Below are positions 1-9,570 of a DNA stretch of 35,564 nucleotides, piece after piece; the stretch's first letter is position 1, and each line of letters starts with the position of its first letter. The DNA comes from Clostridiales bacterium (GTDB lineage Bacteria > Bacillota > Clostridia > Oscillospirales > Oscillospiraceae): the NCBI GenBank assembly GCA_014799565.1, contig JAAVHT010000015.1, positions 3,791-39,354 of the forward strand. Direction: 5' to 3'. A program made the translations under genes and the position numbers. The notes below the pieces were generated by a model that saw nothing but the letters and a program-made list of their open reading frames with translations, had not been told where the DNA came from and ran no database searches.

Positions 1-282
1 TACCTGTGCCAGCAGTGCGGCGTGGAGGTGGAGCCGGTGAGCGGCTCGGCGGGGCTGTGGCTCATCGTGGCCACCCCAGAGGGCTACCGTCATCTGCTGC
101 CCCAGGCGCTGTACCCCGTTGAGGAAGAGGATGAGCCGGAGGAGGAGCCCGCGCCGCAGTCGAAGCTGCTTTACACAGATCAGGAGCTGATTGAGCTGGG
201 GTATGAGTGGCCCGCCGCGCTCCATCCCATCTGCGAGGATTATGCCGCCGCTCAGGCATATACCGGGCCTGAAACAGGATAG
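1..282 (+). CDS. hypothetical protein, C-terminal fragment (5' end outside window), acidic/Pro-rich linker, N-terminal CxxC
   Basis: Frame open from base 1 (YLCQQCGVEVEP...) to TAG at 280-282. Confidence 0.6.
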   Translation, partial: YLCQQCGVEVEPVSGSAGLWLIVATPEGYRHLLPQALYPVEEEDEPEEEPAPQSKLLYTDQELIELGYEWPAALHPICEDYAAAQAYTGPETG

Positions 283-300
283 ATATGGGCATATTGCCGG

Positions 301-329
301 TTGCTTTTCTTCCGGAAAACGGATATAAT
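301..329 (+). promoter_or_regulatory. sigma-A-like promoter for glnS
   Basis: TTGCTT-17 bp-TATAAT upstream of glnS. Confidence 0.55.
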
Positions 330-330
330 G

Positions 331-359
331 GTTGGGCTTTGGTAGTTCCAAAGCCCAAC
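331..359 (+). terminator. 12-bp perfect hairpin followed by ATTATTTTT; overlaps the predicted glnS transcription start
   Basis: GTTGGGCTTTGG-tagtt-CCAAAGCCCAAC then attattttt. Confidence 0.55.
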
Positions 360-385
360 ATTATTTTTACCGAGGAGTGACAGAA

Positions 386-2071
386 ATGGCAGAAGAGCTG
401 AACGTATCCATGAGCCAGAACTTTATCCACGACTTTATCGACGAGGACATCGCTCAGGGCGGGCAGTATCAAGGCATGGCTGTCCACACCCGTTTCCCGC
501 CCGAGCCCAACGGCTACCTCCACATCGGCCACTGCAAGGCGCTGACCATCGACTTCGGCACCGCTGAGAAGTACGGCGGTATGTGTAATCTCCGCATGGA
601 CGACACCAACCCCACCAAGGAGGACGTGGAGTATGTGGAGGCCATCCAGGAGGACATCCACTGGCTGGGCTTCGACTGGGGCGACCGGTTCTACTATGCC
701 TCCGACTACTTTGACAAGATGTACGAGTACGCGGTGGAGCTCATCAAGAAGGGCGACGCTTACGTGTGCGAGCTGTCCCCGGAGGAGTTCAAGGAGCACC
801 GGGGCACCATCGGTGTGCCGGCGACCTCACCCTACCGGGATCGGCCCATTGAAGAGTCTCTGGAGCTCTTTGAGCGGATGAAGAACGGCGAGTTCGAGGA
901 GGGCAAAATGACCCTGCGGGCCAAGATCGACCTGGCCTCCGGCAACTTCAATATGCGCGACCCGGTGATCTACCGCATCAACCACGCCCACCACCACCGC
1001 CAGGGGGACAAGTGGTGCATCTATCCCATGTACGACTTCGCCCACCCCATCGAGGACGCGCTGGAGGGCATCACCCACTCCCTGTGCTCGCTGGAGTTCG
1101 AGAACCACCGGCCCCTGTACGACTGGGTGGCGGAGCACGTATCCATCCCCTACCACAAGCCCCGTCAGATCGAGTTTGCCCGGCTGGGCATCAACCATAC
1201 CGTCATGTCCAAGCGTAAGCTGCGCCAGCTGGTGGAAGAGGGCCGGGTGTCCGGCTGGGACGACCCCCGTATGCCCACCCTGTGCGGCCTGCGCCGGAGA
1301 GGGTACACTCCTAAGTCCATCCGCAATTTCTGCGACCGGGTGGGCGTGACCAAGTCGGACAACACCATTGAATACGCGTTCCTGGAGTACTGCCTGCGGG
1401 AGGATCTGAACGAGACCGCCCAGCGGGTGATGGCGGTGCTGCGGCCCGTGAAGCTGGTCATTACCAACTACCCCGCGGGACAGAGTGAGACCTTTGAGGT
1501 GGAGAACAACCCCAATCGCCCCGAGGACGGCACCCGGACGGTGACCTTCTCCCGGGAGCTGTGGGTGGAGGCGGAGGACTTCCTGCCCGAGCCCATCCCC
1601 AAGTACAAGCGCCTGTACCCCAACGGCCCGGAGTGCCGCCTGAAAGGCGCGTACCTCATCAAGTGCGTGGGCTACGAGACCGACGGGCAGGGGAACGTCA
1701 TCGAAATCGCCGCCGAGTATGACCCTGAGTCCAAGGGCGGCAACCCCGCCGACGGGCGGAAGGTGAAGGGTGCCACCATCCACTGGGTGGACGCGGCCAC
1801 CGCTGTGGACGCGGAGGTGCGGCTGTACGACAACCTCTTCTCCGACCCGGAGCCGGACGCGGCGGGCAAGGACTTTTTGGAGTGCCTGAACCCCAACTCC
1901 CTGGAGGTGCTCACCGGGGCCAAGGTGGAGGCGGGACTTGCGGAGGCACGGCCGTCCGACCGCTTCCAGTTCATGCGGCAGGGGTATTTCTGCGCCGACA
2001 GCAAGGACAGCAAACCGGGACACCTGGTGTTCAACCGGGCAGTGAGCCTGAAGGACAGCTTTAAGCCGTAA
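386..2071 (+). CDS. glnS: glutaminyl-tRNA synthetase (class I, GlnRS/GluRS family)
   Basis: [15 protein letters not shown] (HIGH), VMSKRKL (KMSKS-like), [15 protein letters not shown]. Start set at 386 after GAGGAGTGACAGAA rather than at ORF start 332. Confidence 0.96.
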   Translation: MAEELNVSMSQNFIHDFIDEDIAQGGQYQGMAVHTRFPPEPNGYLHIGHCKALTIDFGTAEKYGGMCNLRMDDTNPTKEDVEYVEAIQEDIHWLGFDWGDRFYYASDYFDKMYEYAVELIKKGDAYVCELSPEEFKEHRGTIGVPATSPYRDRPIEESLELFERMKNGEFEEGKMTLRAKIDLASGNFNMRDPVIYRINHAHHHRQGDKWCIYPMYDFAHPIEDALEGITHSLCSLEFENHRPLYDWVAEHVSIPYHKPRQIEFARLGINHTVMSKRKLRQLVEEGRVSGWDDPRMPTLCGLRRRGYTPKSIRNFCDRVGVTKSDNTIEYAFLEYCLREDLNETAQRVMAVLRPVKLVITNYPAGQSETFEVENNPNRPEDGTRTVTFSRELWVEAEDFLPEPIPKYKRLYPNGPECRLKGAYLIKCVGYETDGQGNVIEIAAEYDPESKGGNPADGRKVKGATIHWVDAATAVDAEVRLYDNLFSDPEPDAAGKDFLECLNPNSLEVLTGAKVEAGLAEARPSDRFQFMRQGYFCADSKDSKPGHLVFNRAVSLKDSFKP

Positions 2072-2080
2072 TATAACGAC

Positions 2081-2115
2081 AAAAGGGCCCAGGCGGGATG
2101 CTTGGGCCCTTTTTG
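2081..2115 (+). terminator. rho-independent terminator after glnS
   Basis: AAAAGGGCCCA...TTGGGCCCTTTTT. Confidence 0.85.
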
Positions 2116-2148
2116 AGAGATAAAATTTATTATTGAGGAGGGCTGACA

Positions 2149-2628
2149 ATGGGCAGCGATATGACAGTACCATGCGATAGCGGCCTGATTAACATTCGCG
2201 TTGGCGCGATCATCATGCAGGATGGGAAAATTCTCATGGTGGGAAATGAGCGAAACGATTATTTTTACTCCGTTGGCGGCCGGATTCAATTTGGCGAGAC
2301 GGCGGAAGAAGCGGTGATACGGGAAGTGCTGGAAGAAACGGGAGTCAGGATGGAGGTTGACCGGCTGGGCTTCATCCACGAAAATTATTTTGTGGGCGAT
2401 GCTCCGAACAACTTCGGGAAGCTGATCTATGAGATCTCGTTTTACTTTTACATGAAGGTTCCCGACGGTTTCACTCCTGTAAGCGGCAGTTTTACGGAGG
2501 ATCACAGCAAGGAATACCTAAAATGGGTTTCGCCGGATGAGGAGCGGACGATTTATCCCACGTTCTTCCGAACGGAGCTGCTCCATCCGGCCGGTTATGC
2601 CAAACATTTTATAACAGATGAGCGTTGA
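2149..2628 (+). CDS. NUDIX hydrolase
   Basis: Nudix box GGRIQFGETAEEAVIREVLEETGV (GX5EX7REVXEEXGV); GAGGAGGG RBS upstream. Confidence 0.92.
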   Translation: MGSDMTVPCDSGLINIRVGAIIMQDGKILMVGNERNDYFYSVGGRIQFGETAEEAVIREVLEETGVRMEVDRLGFIHENYFVGDAPNNFGKLIYEISFYFYMKVPDGFTPVSGSFTEDHSKEYLKWVSPDEERTIYPTFFRTELLHPAGYAKHFITDER

Positions 2629-2682
2629 AGTGCGGTTCGCGCGGGGCGCTTTGGCCCTTTTGAGCATTTAAGGAGGGGGAAA

Positions 2683-3336
2683 ATGATAAAGGCCGTCATT
2701 TTTGATTTGGACGGTTTGCTGGTAGACACAGAGCTTATTGCATATCAGATATATAAAGATATCTTGGAGAAGTACGGATACCAGTTCACCAAAGAGGAAT
2801 ATTCGCAAAATTACAGCGGGAAATCCATGACGGTAAACGTCCCCCACGTCATCGAGACCTACCAGCTCCCATGGACGGTGGAGAAAGGATTGGAAGAGGT
2901 CTTGCGCGCAGAGGAGCGGCTGCTCACTTACGGGGTCGAGCTGAAGCCGGGGGCAAGAGAGCTGCTGGCATTTTTGAAAGAGAATCAGTATAAAATCGCC
3001 ATGGCCTCGTCCAGCATCAGGGATCGGGCCCTCAACATCCTGAGAGAGAATGGCATTGTGGATTATTTTGGCCAATTTGTATTTGGTAAAGAGGTGGAAA
3101 AGGGGAAACCCTACCCGGACATTTTTTTGAAGGCGTGCGAAAAGCTGGGGGAACGGCCGGAGAACTGCCTGGTTTTGGAGGACAGCGAGGCGGGAATTCA
3201 GGCCGCCAATGCCGCGGGCATCCCCGTGATCTGCGTTCCGGATATGAAAAGACCCAGCCAGCAGCTTTTGGATCGGGCCACGGCGGTGCTGGATTCCCTG
3301 GATCAGGTGATCCCATACTTGTCAGGAGAAGGATAA
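2683..3336 (+). CDS. HAD-superfamily hydrolase, beta-phosphoglucomutase-like
   Basis: VIFDLDGLLVDTE motif I, SSS motif II, GKPYPDIFLKACE, VLEDSEAGIQAANAAG. Confidence 0.92.
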   Translation: MIKAVIFDLDGLLVDTELIAYQIYKDILEKYGYQFTKEEYSQNYSGKSMTVNVPHVIETYQLPWTVEKGLEEVLRAEERLLTYGVELKPGARELLAFLKENQYKIAMASSSIRDRALNILRENGIVDYFGQFVFGKEVEKGKPYPDIFLKACEKLGERPENCLVLEDSEAGIQAANAAGIPVICVPDMKRPSQQLLDRATAVLDSLDQVIPYLSGEG

Positions 3337-3348
3337 AGCGCAGAAATG

Positions 3349-3376
3349 GCCCGGACAGAGTTTTTTCTGTCCGGGC
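3349..3376. terminator. hairpin between the convergent HAD hydrolase and sigF
   Basis: GCCCGGACAG-agtttttt-CTGTCCGGGC, 10-bp stem between converging genes. Confidence 0.65.
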
Positions 3377-3377
3377 T

Positions 3378-4091
3378 CTATTCTGTCAGCGCCTCCCGCA
3401 GCTTTGTCACCGCCCGGCGCTCGATGCGGGACACCTGCACCTGACTCACCCCCAGCACCTTGGACACCCGGTCCTGGGTGAGGTTCTTGTAGAACCGGAG
3501 CAAGATCACCATCCGCTCCCGCTCCGGCAGGGCGTCGATGGCCTGCCGCAGGGTGAGCTTTTCCACCAGCTCGTCCTCGATGCCATCGTCGCCCAGCACC
3601 GCTTCCAAAGAGAAGCCGTCCTCGCCGCTCTCCCCCTGTAAGGAGGCCACCGTCAGCACAGCGGTGTCGGCGGCGGCGATGTCCTCCGGCTCCAGGCCGG
3701 TGGCCTGGGCCAGCTCGCCTACCGTGGGCTCCCGGCCCAGTCGCTGGGACAGCTCCTGGCGTTTTTGGCGCAGGGTCATGGCCCGCTCCTTGGTGCCCCG
3801 GCTCACCTTCACTGCCCCGTCGTCCCGGAGGAAGCGGCGTATCTCGCCCGCGATTTTGGGCACGGCGTAGGTGGAGAACTGGGTGCCGTACTCGGTGTCA
3901 AACCCCCGGATGGCCTTCAAAAACCCCAGACAGCCCAGCTGGTACAAATCCTCCGGGTCAACGCCCCGGCCATAGTACCGCCGGGCCACCGACCAGATCA
4001 GGCCGCTGTTGTCCAGAAGCAGGCGCTCACAGGCGTCGTTGTCCCCGGCCCGGGCGGCTTCCAGCAGGGCGGGGGCGTCCAGGCCCCTCAC
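3378..4091 (-). CDS. sigF: sporulation RNA polymerase sigma factor SigF (SigF/SigG family)
   Basis: Sigma-70 region 2 (YQLGCLGFLKAIRGFDTEYGTQFSTYAVPKIAGEIRRFLRDDG) and region 4 (LTQDRVSKVLGVSQVQVSRIE); follows spoIIAA-spoIIAB order. Confidence 0.93.
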   Translation of the reverse strand: MRGLDAPALLEAARAGDNDACERLLLDNSGLIWSVARRYYGRGVDPEDLYQLGCLGFLKAIRGFDTEYGTQFSTYAVPKIAGEIRRFLRDDGAVKVSRGTKERAMTLRQKRQELSQRLGREPTVGELAQATGLEPEDIAAADTAVLTVASLQGESGEDGFSLEAVLGDDGIEDELVEKLTLRQAIDALPERERMVILLRFYKNLTQDRVSKVLGVSQVQVSRIERRAVTKLREALTE

Positions 4092-4531
4092 TTGGAAGCG
4101 CCCGCCCGGCGGGCGATCCGTTTGCGCATGGTGACTGTGGTGCCCTTGTCCGGCTGGGAGCGGACTTTTAGCCCGTCCATGAAGCTCTCCATGATGGTGA
4201 AGCCCATGCCGGAGCGCTCCTCGCCGCCGGTGGTGTACAGGGGGGTGCGGGCCTTGTCCACGTCAGGTATGCCCACGCCGGAGTCCTTCACTTGGATTTC
4301 CAGCACGCCGCCGTCGAACATCCGCAGGCGCATGACGATTTTCCCCAAACAGTCGGGGTAGGCGTGGACGATGGCGTTGGTCACCGCCTCGGATACGGCG
4401 GTCTTGATATCCGCCACCTCGTCCAGGGTGGGATCCAGCTGGGCGGCGAAGCAGGCCGCCGCCGCCCGGGCAAAGCCCTCGTTGGCGGAGCGGGAGGTGA
4501 AGGTAATCGTCACCTGGTCAATGGCTTTCAT
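4088..4531 (-). CDS. spoIIAB: anti-sigma F factor SpoIIAB (serine kinase, GHKL ATPase)
   Basis: DIKTAVSEAVTNAIVHAYP (N box), VKDSGVGIPD, GMGFTIMESFMD; overlaps the sigF start by 4 bp. Confidence 0.94.
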   Translation of the reverse strand: MKAIDQVTITFTSRSANEGFARAAAACFAAQLDPTLDEVADIKTAVSEAVTNAIVHAYPDCLGKIVMRLRMFDGGVLEIQVKDSGVGIPDVDKARTPLYTTGGEERSGMGFTIMESFMDGLKVRSQPDKGTTVTMRKRIARRAGASK

Positions 4532-4546
4532 GGTATGTAGCCCTCC

Positions 4547-4852
4547 TCATTCTAATGTGATGAGCCGGCCCACCCCGGCGGCGTCCAGCACGCGCCTGGC
4601 CTGGGTGGGGATATTGGTCACACGCAGGGAGCCGCCGATTTGCTGCTCCTGCCGCAGGGCCCGCAGCAGCACGGCGATGCCGGAGCTGTCCATGAAGGTG
4701 ACGCCGGACAGATCCAGCACCAGGCGGGTGGGCAGACGTTCGGCGATGGCGTCGTTGAGCTGGGTCATCATCTCCCGGGCGCCGTGGTGGTCGATTTCGC
4801 CGGACAGGGCGATGGTCAGGGCACTGTCCCGGCTGGTCACTGTGATGGGCAT
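4547..4852 (-). CDS. spoIIAA: anti-sigma F factor antagonist SpoIIAA (STAS domain)
   Basis: LVLDLSGVTFMDSSGIAVLLRAL phosphorylatable-Ser motif. Start set at internal ATG 4852 (MPITVTSRDS). Confidence 0.92.
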   Translation of the reverse strand: MPITVTSRDSALTIALSGEIDHHGAREMMTQLNDAIAERLPTRLVLDLSGVTFMDSSGIAVLLRALRQEQQIGGSLRVTNIPTQARRVLDAAGVGRLITLE

Positions 4853-4874
4853 GGCTTGTCCCCTCTCTGGTGTA

Positions 4875-4918
4875 CAAAAAATGAGCGCGGTACGGGGAAT
4901 GTCCCGTATCGCGCTCAT
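4875..4918 (-). terminator. rho-independent terminator between valS and spoIIAA
   Basis: Minus strand: ATGAGCGCGATACGGGACATTCCCCGTACCGCGCTCATTTTTTG. Confidence 0.8.
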
Positions 4919-4974
4919 TATAATGGATTTGGCTGGTCAGAATTTGTTGAAGGGGTGGTTAGAACTGGAAATAA

Positions 4975-7614
4975 TTACATATTTTTCAATTGCTCCTCGA
5001 TTTTCGTAATCAGGGTTCTAAGCTTTTCCGCCCTTTCCTTCTCGGCGGCTACGACCTCGGCGGGGGCCTTGTTCAGGAATCCGGGGTTATTGAGCTTGCC
5101 CTCCAGGCCCTTGAGCTCGCCCTGCTTCTTGCCCAGATCCTTGCTAAGCCTCGCCTTTTCCTTCTCGATGTCCACCAGCTCGGCCAGGGGCATATACACC
5201 TTGGCATCGTGGGTGACGTCCGCCACCAGGCCGGTGAGGTCGGACGGCTCGTCCTGGCGCACCTCGATGGAGGAGGCCCAGGCCAGACGGGTCAGGAAGC
5301 CGCGGCCAGCGGCGAACACGTCCGCCTTGGGGGTGACGATGGTCAGCGCCGCCTTCTTGGAGGGAGGCACGTTCATCTCGGCGCGGCGGGTGCGGATGGC
5401 GCGGATCACGTCCATGACGGATTCCATGGCCCCCTCCGCCTCCTGGAAGTTCAGGGCAGCGCTGTATTCCGGCCAGCTCTGCATCATCAGGAAGCCACCC
5501 TCGGTGTTGGGAGCATGGGGCAGGGCCTGCCAAATCTCCTCGGTGATGAAGGGCATGAAGGGGTGCAGGAGCTTCAGCGTCTCGGTGAGGACGTACACCA
5601 GCACGTTTTGGGCCTGGATCTTGGCCGCCTCGTCGTCGCTCTGGAGGCGGGCCTTGGTCAGCTCGATATACCAGTCGCAGTAGTCGCTCCAGATGAAGTC
5701 GTACACCTTGGCGGAGGCCACGCCCAGCTCGTAGGCGTCCATGTTCTCGGTGACCTCTTTGACCACCCGGTTCAGGCGGGACAGGATCCACTTATCCTCC
5801 TGCTCCAGCTTGTCCGGCAGGACGCACTGGTCGATGGTCAGGTTCATCATGACGAAACGGCTGGCGTTCCAGATCTTGTTGGCGAAGTTGCGCATGGCCT
5901 CGCACTTCTCCACGAAGAAGCGGGTGTCGTTGCCGGGGGCGTTGCCGGTGATGAGGTTGAAGCGCAGGGCGTCCGCGCCGTACTTTTCCGCCATCTCCAG
6001 CGGGTCGATGCCGTTGCCCAGAGACTTGGACATCTTGCGGCCCTTGTCGTCCCGCACCAGGCCGTGGATGAGCACGGTGTGGAAGGGGGGCTTCTTGGTG
6101 TGCTCACAGCCGGAGAAGATCATCCGGGCCACCCAGAAGAAGATGATGTCGTAGCCGGTGACCAGAACGTCGGTGGGGTAGAAGTAGTCCAAGTCCTCGG
6201 TGTTTTCCGGCCAGCCCAGGGTGGAGAAGGGCCACAGGGCGGAGCTGAACCAGGTATCCAGCACGTCGGGATCCCGCTCAATGTTCTTGGAGCCGCACTT
6301 TTCGCAGCAGGAGGGATCCTCCTCGGCCACGGTCATGTGGCCGCAGTCCGCGCAGTACCACACGGGGATCTGGTGGCCCCACCACAGCTGGCGGGAGATG
6401 CACCAGTCATGGACGTTCTCCATCCAGTTGGTGTAGGTCTTGGTGAAGCGGTCGGGGACGAACTTGGTCTCGCCCTCGTTGACCACCCGCAGGGCCTCTT
6501 TTGCCAGCGGCTCCATCTTCACGAACCACTGGGCGGAGATGATGGGTTCTACGTCGTTGTGGCAGCGGTAGCAGGTGCCCACGTTGTGCTGGTGATCCTC
6601 GATCTTCTCCAGCAGGCCCAGTTCCTCCAGATCGGCGATGACCGCCTTGCGGGCCTCGTAGCGATCCATGCCCTGGTACTTGCCACCGTGCTCGTTGACC
6701 ACACCGTGGTCGTCCAGCACGCGGATGGTCTCCAAATTGTGCCGCAGACCCACCTCGAAGTCGTTGGGGTCGTGGGCGGGGGTCATCTTCACGCAGCCGG
6801 TGCCGAATTCCAGATCCACGTACTCGTCGGCCACGATGGGGATCTCCCGATCCATCAGGGGCAGCAGGCATTTCTTGCCGATGATGTCCTGATAGCGCTC
6901 GTCGGCGGGGTTGACGGCCACGCCGGTGTCGCCCAGCATGGTCTCGGGCCGGGTGGTGGCCACGATGACGTACCGTCCCGGCTCGCCCACGATGGGGTAC
7001 TTGATGTGCCACAGGTGGCCGGGCTTGTCTTGGTACTCCACCTCGGCGTCGGAAAGGGCGGTGACGCAATGGGGGCACCAGTTGACGATGCGGGAGCCCT
7101 TGTAAATGAGCCCCTTCTCGTACAGGGAGACGAACACATGGCGCACGGCCTTGGACAGCCCCTCGTCCATGGTGAAGCGGGAGCGCTCCCAGTCGGCGGA
7201 CACACCCAGCTTCTTCTGCTGCTCCACGATGCGGTTGCCGTACTTGTGTTTCCAGTCCCACACCCGCTCCAGGAATTTTTCCCGGCCCAGATCGTGGCGG
7301 GTGAGTCCCTCCTTGGTGCGCAGCTCCTCCTCCACCTTGATCTGGGTGGCGATGCCGGCGTGGTCGGTGCCGGGGAGGTACAGGGCGGCGTAGCCCTGCA
7401 TCCGCTTGTAGCGGATGAGCATATCCTGCATGGCATCGTCCATGGCGTGGCCGATGTGGAGCTGGCCGGTGACGTTGGGGGGCGGCATGACGATGGTGAA
7501 GGGCTTCTTCTCAGGGGCGCGGATGCCACGGAAGCAGCCGTTCTCCTCCCAGGCCTGGTAGACGCGGCCCTCCACCTCCTGGGGTTCGTAGATTTTGGGT
7601 AATTCTTTGCTCAT
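4975..7614 (-). CDS. valS: valyl-tRNA synthetase
   Basis: [21 protein letters not shown] (HIGH), [14 protein letters not shown] (KMSKS), C-terminal coiled coil. Confidence 0.98.
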   Translation of the reverse strand: MSKELPKIYEPQEVEGRVYQAWEENGCFRGIRAPEKKPFTIVMPPPNVTGQLHIGHAMDDAMQDMLIRYKRMQGYAALYLPGTDHAGIATQIKVEEELRTKEGLTRHDLGREKFLERVWDWKHKYGNRIVEQQKKLGVSADWERSRFTMDEGLSKAVRHVFVSLYEKGLIYKGSRIVNWCPHCVTALSDAEVEYQDKPGHLWHIKYPIVGEPGRYVIVATTRPETMLGDTGVAVNPADERYQDIIGKKCLLPLMDREIPIVADEYVDLEFGTGCVKMTPAHDPNDFEVGLRHNLETIRVLDDHGVVNEHGGKYQGMDRYEARKAVIADLEELGLLEKIEDHQHNVGTCYRCHNDVEPIISAQWFVKMEPLAKEALRVVNEGETKFVPDRFTKTYTNWMENVHDWCISRQLWWGHQIPVWYCADCGHMTVAEEDPSCCEKCGSKNIERDPDVLDTWFSSALWPFSTLGWPENTEDLDYFYPTDVLVTGYDIIFFWVARMIFSGCEHTKKPPFHTVLIHGLVRDDKGRKMSKSLGNGIDPLEMAEKYGADALRFNLITGNAPGNDTRFFVEKCEAMRNFANKIWNASRFVMMNLTIDQCVLPDKLEQEDKWILSRLNRVVKEVTENMDAYELGVASAKVYDFIWSDYCDWYIELTKARLQSDDEAAKIQAQNVLVYVLTETLKLLHPFMPFITEEIWQALPHAPNTEGGFLMMQSWPEYSAALNFQEAEGAMESVMDVIRAIRTRRAEMNVPPSKKAALTIVTPKADVFAAGRGFLTRLAWASSIEVRQDEPSDLTGLVADVTHDAKVYMPLAELVDIEKEKARLSKDLGKKQGELKGLEGKLNNPGFLNKAPAEVVAAEKERAEKLRTLITKIEEQLKNM

Positions 7615-7629
7615 GTCGATTCTCCTGTC

Positions 7630-8208
7630 TTATGAAGTCTGTTTTCGTTTTCCATTGACCCATTGGACCGGCCTTCCCGTCTTTTCCTGTAGAAATGCGG
7701 AAAAGTCCGCCGGGTCTCCCTGGGTAAAACCGGATTTGTTCAGCATAAAGGGCATGGGCTGACTTAAAAAAAGATAGAAGTGGCCCTCGTCCTCCCACAG
7801 CTGCTGTAAAAGCGCGTAGTCGTAGCGGTGATCGCTGGTTCTGCCGTGGATCTCAAAGCCATCCCGGGTGAAGCGGTAGGTGCAGTCCTCCCCGCGGGCC
7901 TGATAGTTTTTCCAGTTGCGCTGCACCCAGTAAGGGTACTCGGGTGTGCCCCGAATGACGGTAAACAGGCCGAGAACGATACACAGCAGGCCGAAAACTG
8001 TGATATACATGGTGTCATACTCCCTGAGCCACAGGCTCAGCGCAAATATCAATGCGCCGCCCAGGAGCATGGCCCAGTTCAACAGCGTCTGGGTTCGCCG
8101 CGATACCTGCTGGGGGGGCGTTCGCCCCGGCTGTTTCCAGCGGAAAGCCAGCCAGTAGGCGGCGAAGTCGTCGATCGTGGTGCCGCTGGTCTGAACTTCA
8201 AATTCCAT
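7630..8208 (-). CDS. YcxB-like family membrane protein
   Basis: Two TM segments (WAMLLGGALIFALSLWL, MYITVFGLLCIVLGLFTVI), then a YcxB-like soluble region (YRFTRDGFEIHGRTSDHRYDYALLQQLWEDEGHFYLFLS). Start at 8208 after GGGAGGCTTGCC; 15 nt upstream of valS. Confidence 0.75.
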   Translation of the reverse strand: MEFEVQTSGTTIDDFAAYWLAFRWKQPGRTPPQQVSRRTQTLLNWAMLLGGALIFALSLWLREYDTMYITVFGLLCIVLGLFTVIRGTPEYPYWVQRNWKNYQARGEDCTYRFTRDGFEIHGRTSDHRYDYALLQQLWEDEGHFYLFLSQPMPFMLNKSGFTQGDPADFSAFLQEKTGRPVQWVNGKRKQTS

Positions 8209-8222
8209 GGCAAGCCTCCCAT

Positions 8223-8474
8223 AAAAAACGCCCCGAGCCTGATTGGCTCGGGGCGAACGTTTTGTCCGTGTTACCACCCGAATTCCCCTCAACGGGGCAC
8301 TCGATTCCCTTAACGCGGGGGACGGCGGGGCTTGAGCGGCACATGATGCCGGTTTTGCTCCACAGCTCGGGGACGACTTCGCCCTGTCTCCGTTACGGCC
8401 TCGCACCAAACCGGCCGCTCTCTGAAACGGAGGAGGAGGGGTACTGCTTCCCGTCCTTGCCTTTAACCACAAAC
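8223..8474 (-). promoter_or_regulatory. T-box leader (valine specifier) ending in an intrinsic terminator
   Basis: Minus strand: stem I signature AGAGAGCGGCCGGTTTGGTGCGAGGCCG, GAAGUCGUCC (GUC = Val), T-box core GGGTGGTAACACGG (8266-8279), terminator CGCCCCGAGCCaatcaGGCTCGGGGCGTTTTTT (8223-8255). 5' end approximate. Confidence 0.88.
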
Positions 8475-8503
8475 AGTATAGGCGAAACGAGACGATTTGT
8501 CAA
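8475..8503 (-). promoter_or_regulatory. sigma-A promoter of the T-box / YcxB-like / valS unit
   Basis: Minus strand TTGACA-17 bp-TATACT immediately upstream of the T-box. Confidence 0.85.
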
Positions 8504-8538
8504 GGAAAGGTTTTTGTCATCGGCCTCCAAAATACGTA

Positions 8539-8567
8539 TTGTAATTTTCCCCGAAATCGTGTACACT
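8539..8567 (+). promoter_or_regulatory. possible promoter of the tandem small membrane proteins
   Basis: TTGTAA-17 bp-TACACT. Confidence 0.45.
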
Positions 8568-8596
8568 AATACTATCCATATGAGGAGGGACAGCTT

Positions 8597-8707
8597 ATGA
8601 AAATTGCGAGCTTTATCTTGAGAACCGCGGCCATTGCCCTGGCGGCTTCGTCGGTGGCCTGTCTGGCCGTGGCCCACCTGTGCACGTCCCTCCGGGACGC
8701 CGACTGA
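8597..8707 (+). CDS. 36-aa single-TM microprotein
   Basis: MKIASFILRTAAIALAASSVACLAVAHLCTSLRDAD; RBS GAGGAGGG; similar to the next ORF. Below the ORF-track cutoff. Confidence 0.6.
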   Translation: MKIASFILRTAAIALAASSVACLAVAHLCTSLRDAD

Positions 8708-8723
8708 CAAAGGAGGTACAAAA

Positions 8724-8927
8724 ATGAAAACTGCCCGCTTTATTTTGAAGATTGTGGCCGCCGTTATGACGCTGGCTGCCGTGGTGTGCGCCATTGTGGC
8801 GTTCTGGGATCAGATCATGGACTTGTTTGACACCATCGTCGATAAGATGGAGGAGAAGCGCGCCGACCGCTGCTTTGAGCCCGAGGATCTGGACGAATTC
8901 GCCGATTACGAGGACAGCATTCTGTAA
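8724..8927 (+). CDS. 67-aa single-TM protein with acidic C-terminus
   Basis: MKTARFILKIVAAVMTLAAVVCAIVAFW...; RBS AAAGGAGG. Confidence 0.75.
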   Translation: MKTARFILKIVAAVMTLAAVVCAIVAFWDQIMDLFDTIVDKMEEKRADRCFEPEDLDEFADYEDSIL

Positions 8928-8933
8928 GTAAGG

Positions 8934-8966
8934 AAAAGCGCCCGACCATTGGCCGGGCGCTTTTTT
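8934..8966. terminator. terminator, probably bidirectional
   Basis: AAAAGCGCCCGaccattggCCGGGCGCTTTTTT between converging genes. Confidence 0.85.
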
Positions 8967-9555
8967 ATTCATCCTTCAGATATGCCGTCAAGTCCCGCAC
9001 AGCCTTGGCGGGCAGCTCACTCAAAAGCTCCCACACGGGGTCGGCGCTATGCTCTCCGGCGAAGTACCGCCGGGCACAGTCCAGGACAGTCTGAACGTCC
9101 TGGCGTTCGCTCATGGCATCATAGGCTTCGTCATAGAGCCGCATATCCAGCCGCAGGGGGTGTTCGTCCTGCAAATCAACCTCGAACAGGTGGATCGCGG
9201 CCTGCTCCTCCGGGGATGCCTCGCCCCAATCATAGTCGAACAGGAGCTTGCAGCATGGCAGGCTGTCGTAGAAGTAATTGCAGTGGAGGCGGCTGGGAAG
9301 ATCGGGAAATTCCGTTTTACGGATGTATTCAAAAGCGCCTTCCACAGACCATTTGGCGAAGTTGGACCACTCCCGCAGCCCGGATCTGCCCAGCACGGAT
9401 CGAAGGTATTTGCCGCACAGTACCATGGAATAGAAGCAGTCTTCGCTTCGTTCCAGGGCCTGGGTAAAGGGCTGGGCCAGATTGATACAATGCTGGTGGT
9501 CGGGGATCAGCTCATCGCCAAGCCGCAGGGTTTCACTCATATGATATACGTTCAC
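8965..9555 (-). CDS. DUF2441-like protein of unknown function (possible ADP-ribosyltransferase-like fold)
   Basis: YHMSETLRLGDEL near N-terminus, FEYIRKTEFPDLPSRLHCNYFYDS, IHLFEVDL. Family assignment from recalled motif order only. Confidence 0.5.
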   Translation of the reverse strand: MNVYHMSETLRLGDELIPDHQHCINLAQPFTQALERSEDCFYSMVLCGKYLRSVLGRSGLREWSNFAKWSVEGAFEYIRKTEFPDLPSRLHCNYFYDSLPCCKLLFDYDWGEASPEEQAAIHLFEVDLQDEHPLRLDMRLYDEAYDAMSERQDVQTVLDCARRYFAGEHSADPVWELLSELPAKAVRDLTAYLKDE

Positions 9556-9570
9556 GTCGGATTCCCCTTT

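Noticed and set aside
827-2173. 448-aa minus-strand ORF antisense to glnS
   Set aside because: Mirror frame of glnS with no recognisable domain.
4990-7602. 870-aa plus-strand ORF antisense to valS
   Set aside because: Low-complexity His/Val/Gly/Leu-rich translation typical of the mirror frame of a high-GC gene; valS on the other strand is unambiguous.
8597-8927. Tandem small membrane proteins as a type I toxin-antitoxin pair
   Set aside because: No convincing antisense RNA promoter within the pair; duplicated same-strand genes with ordinary RBSs fit better as small membrane proteins.
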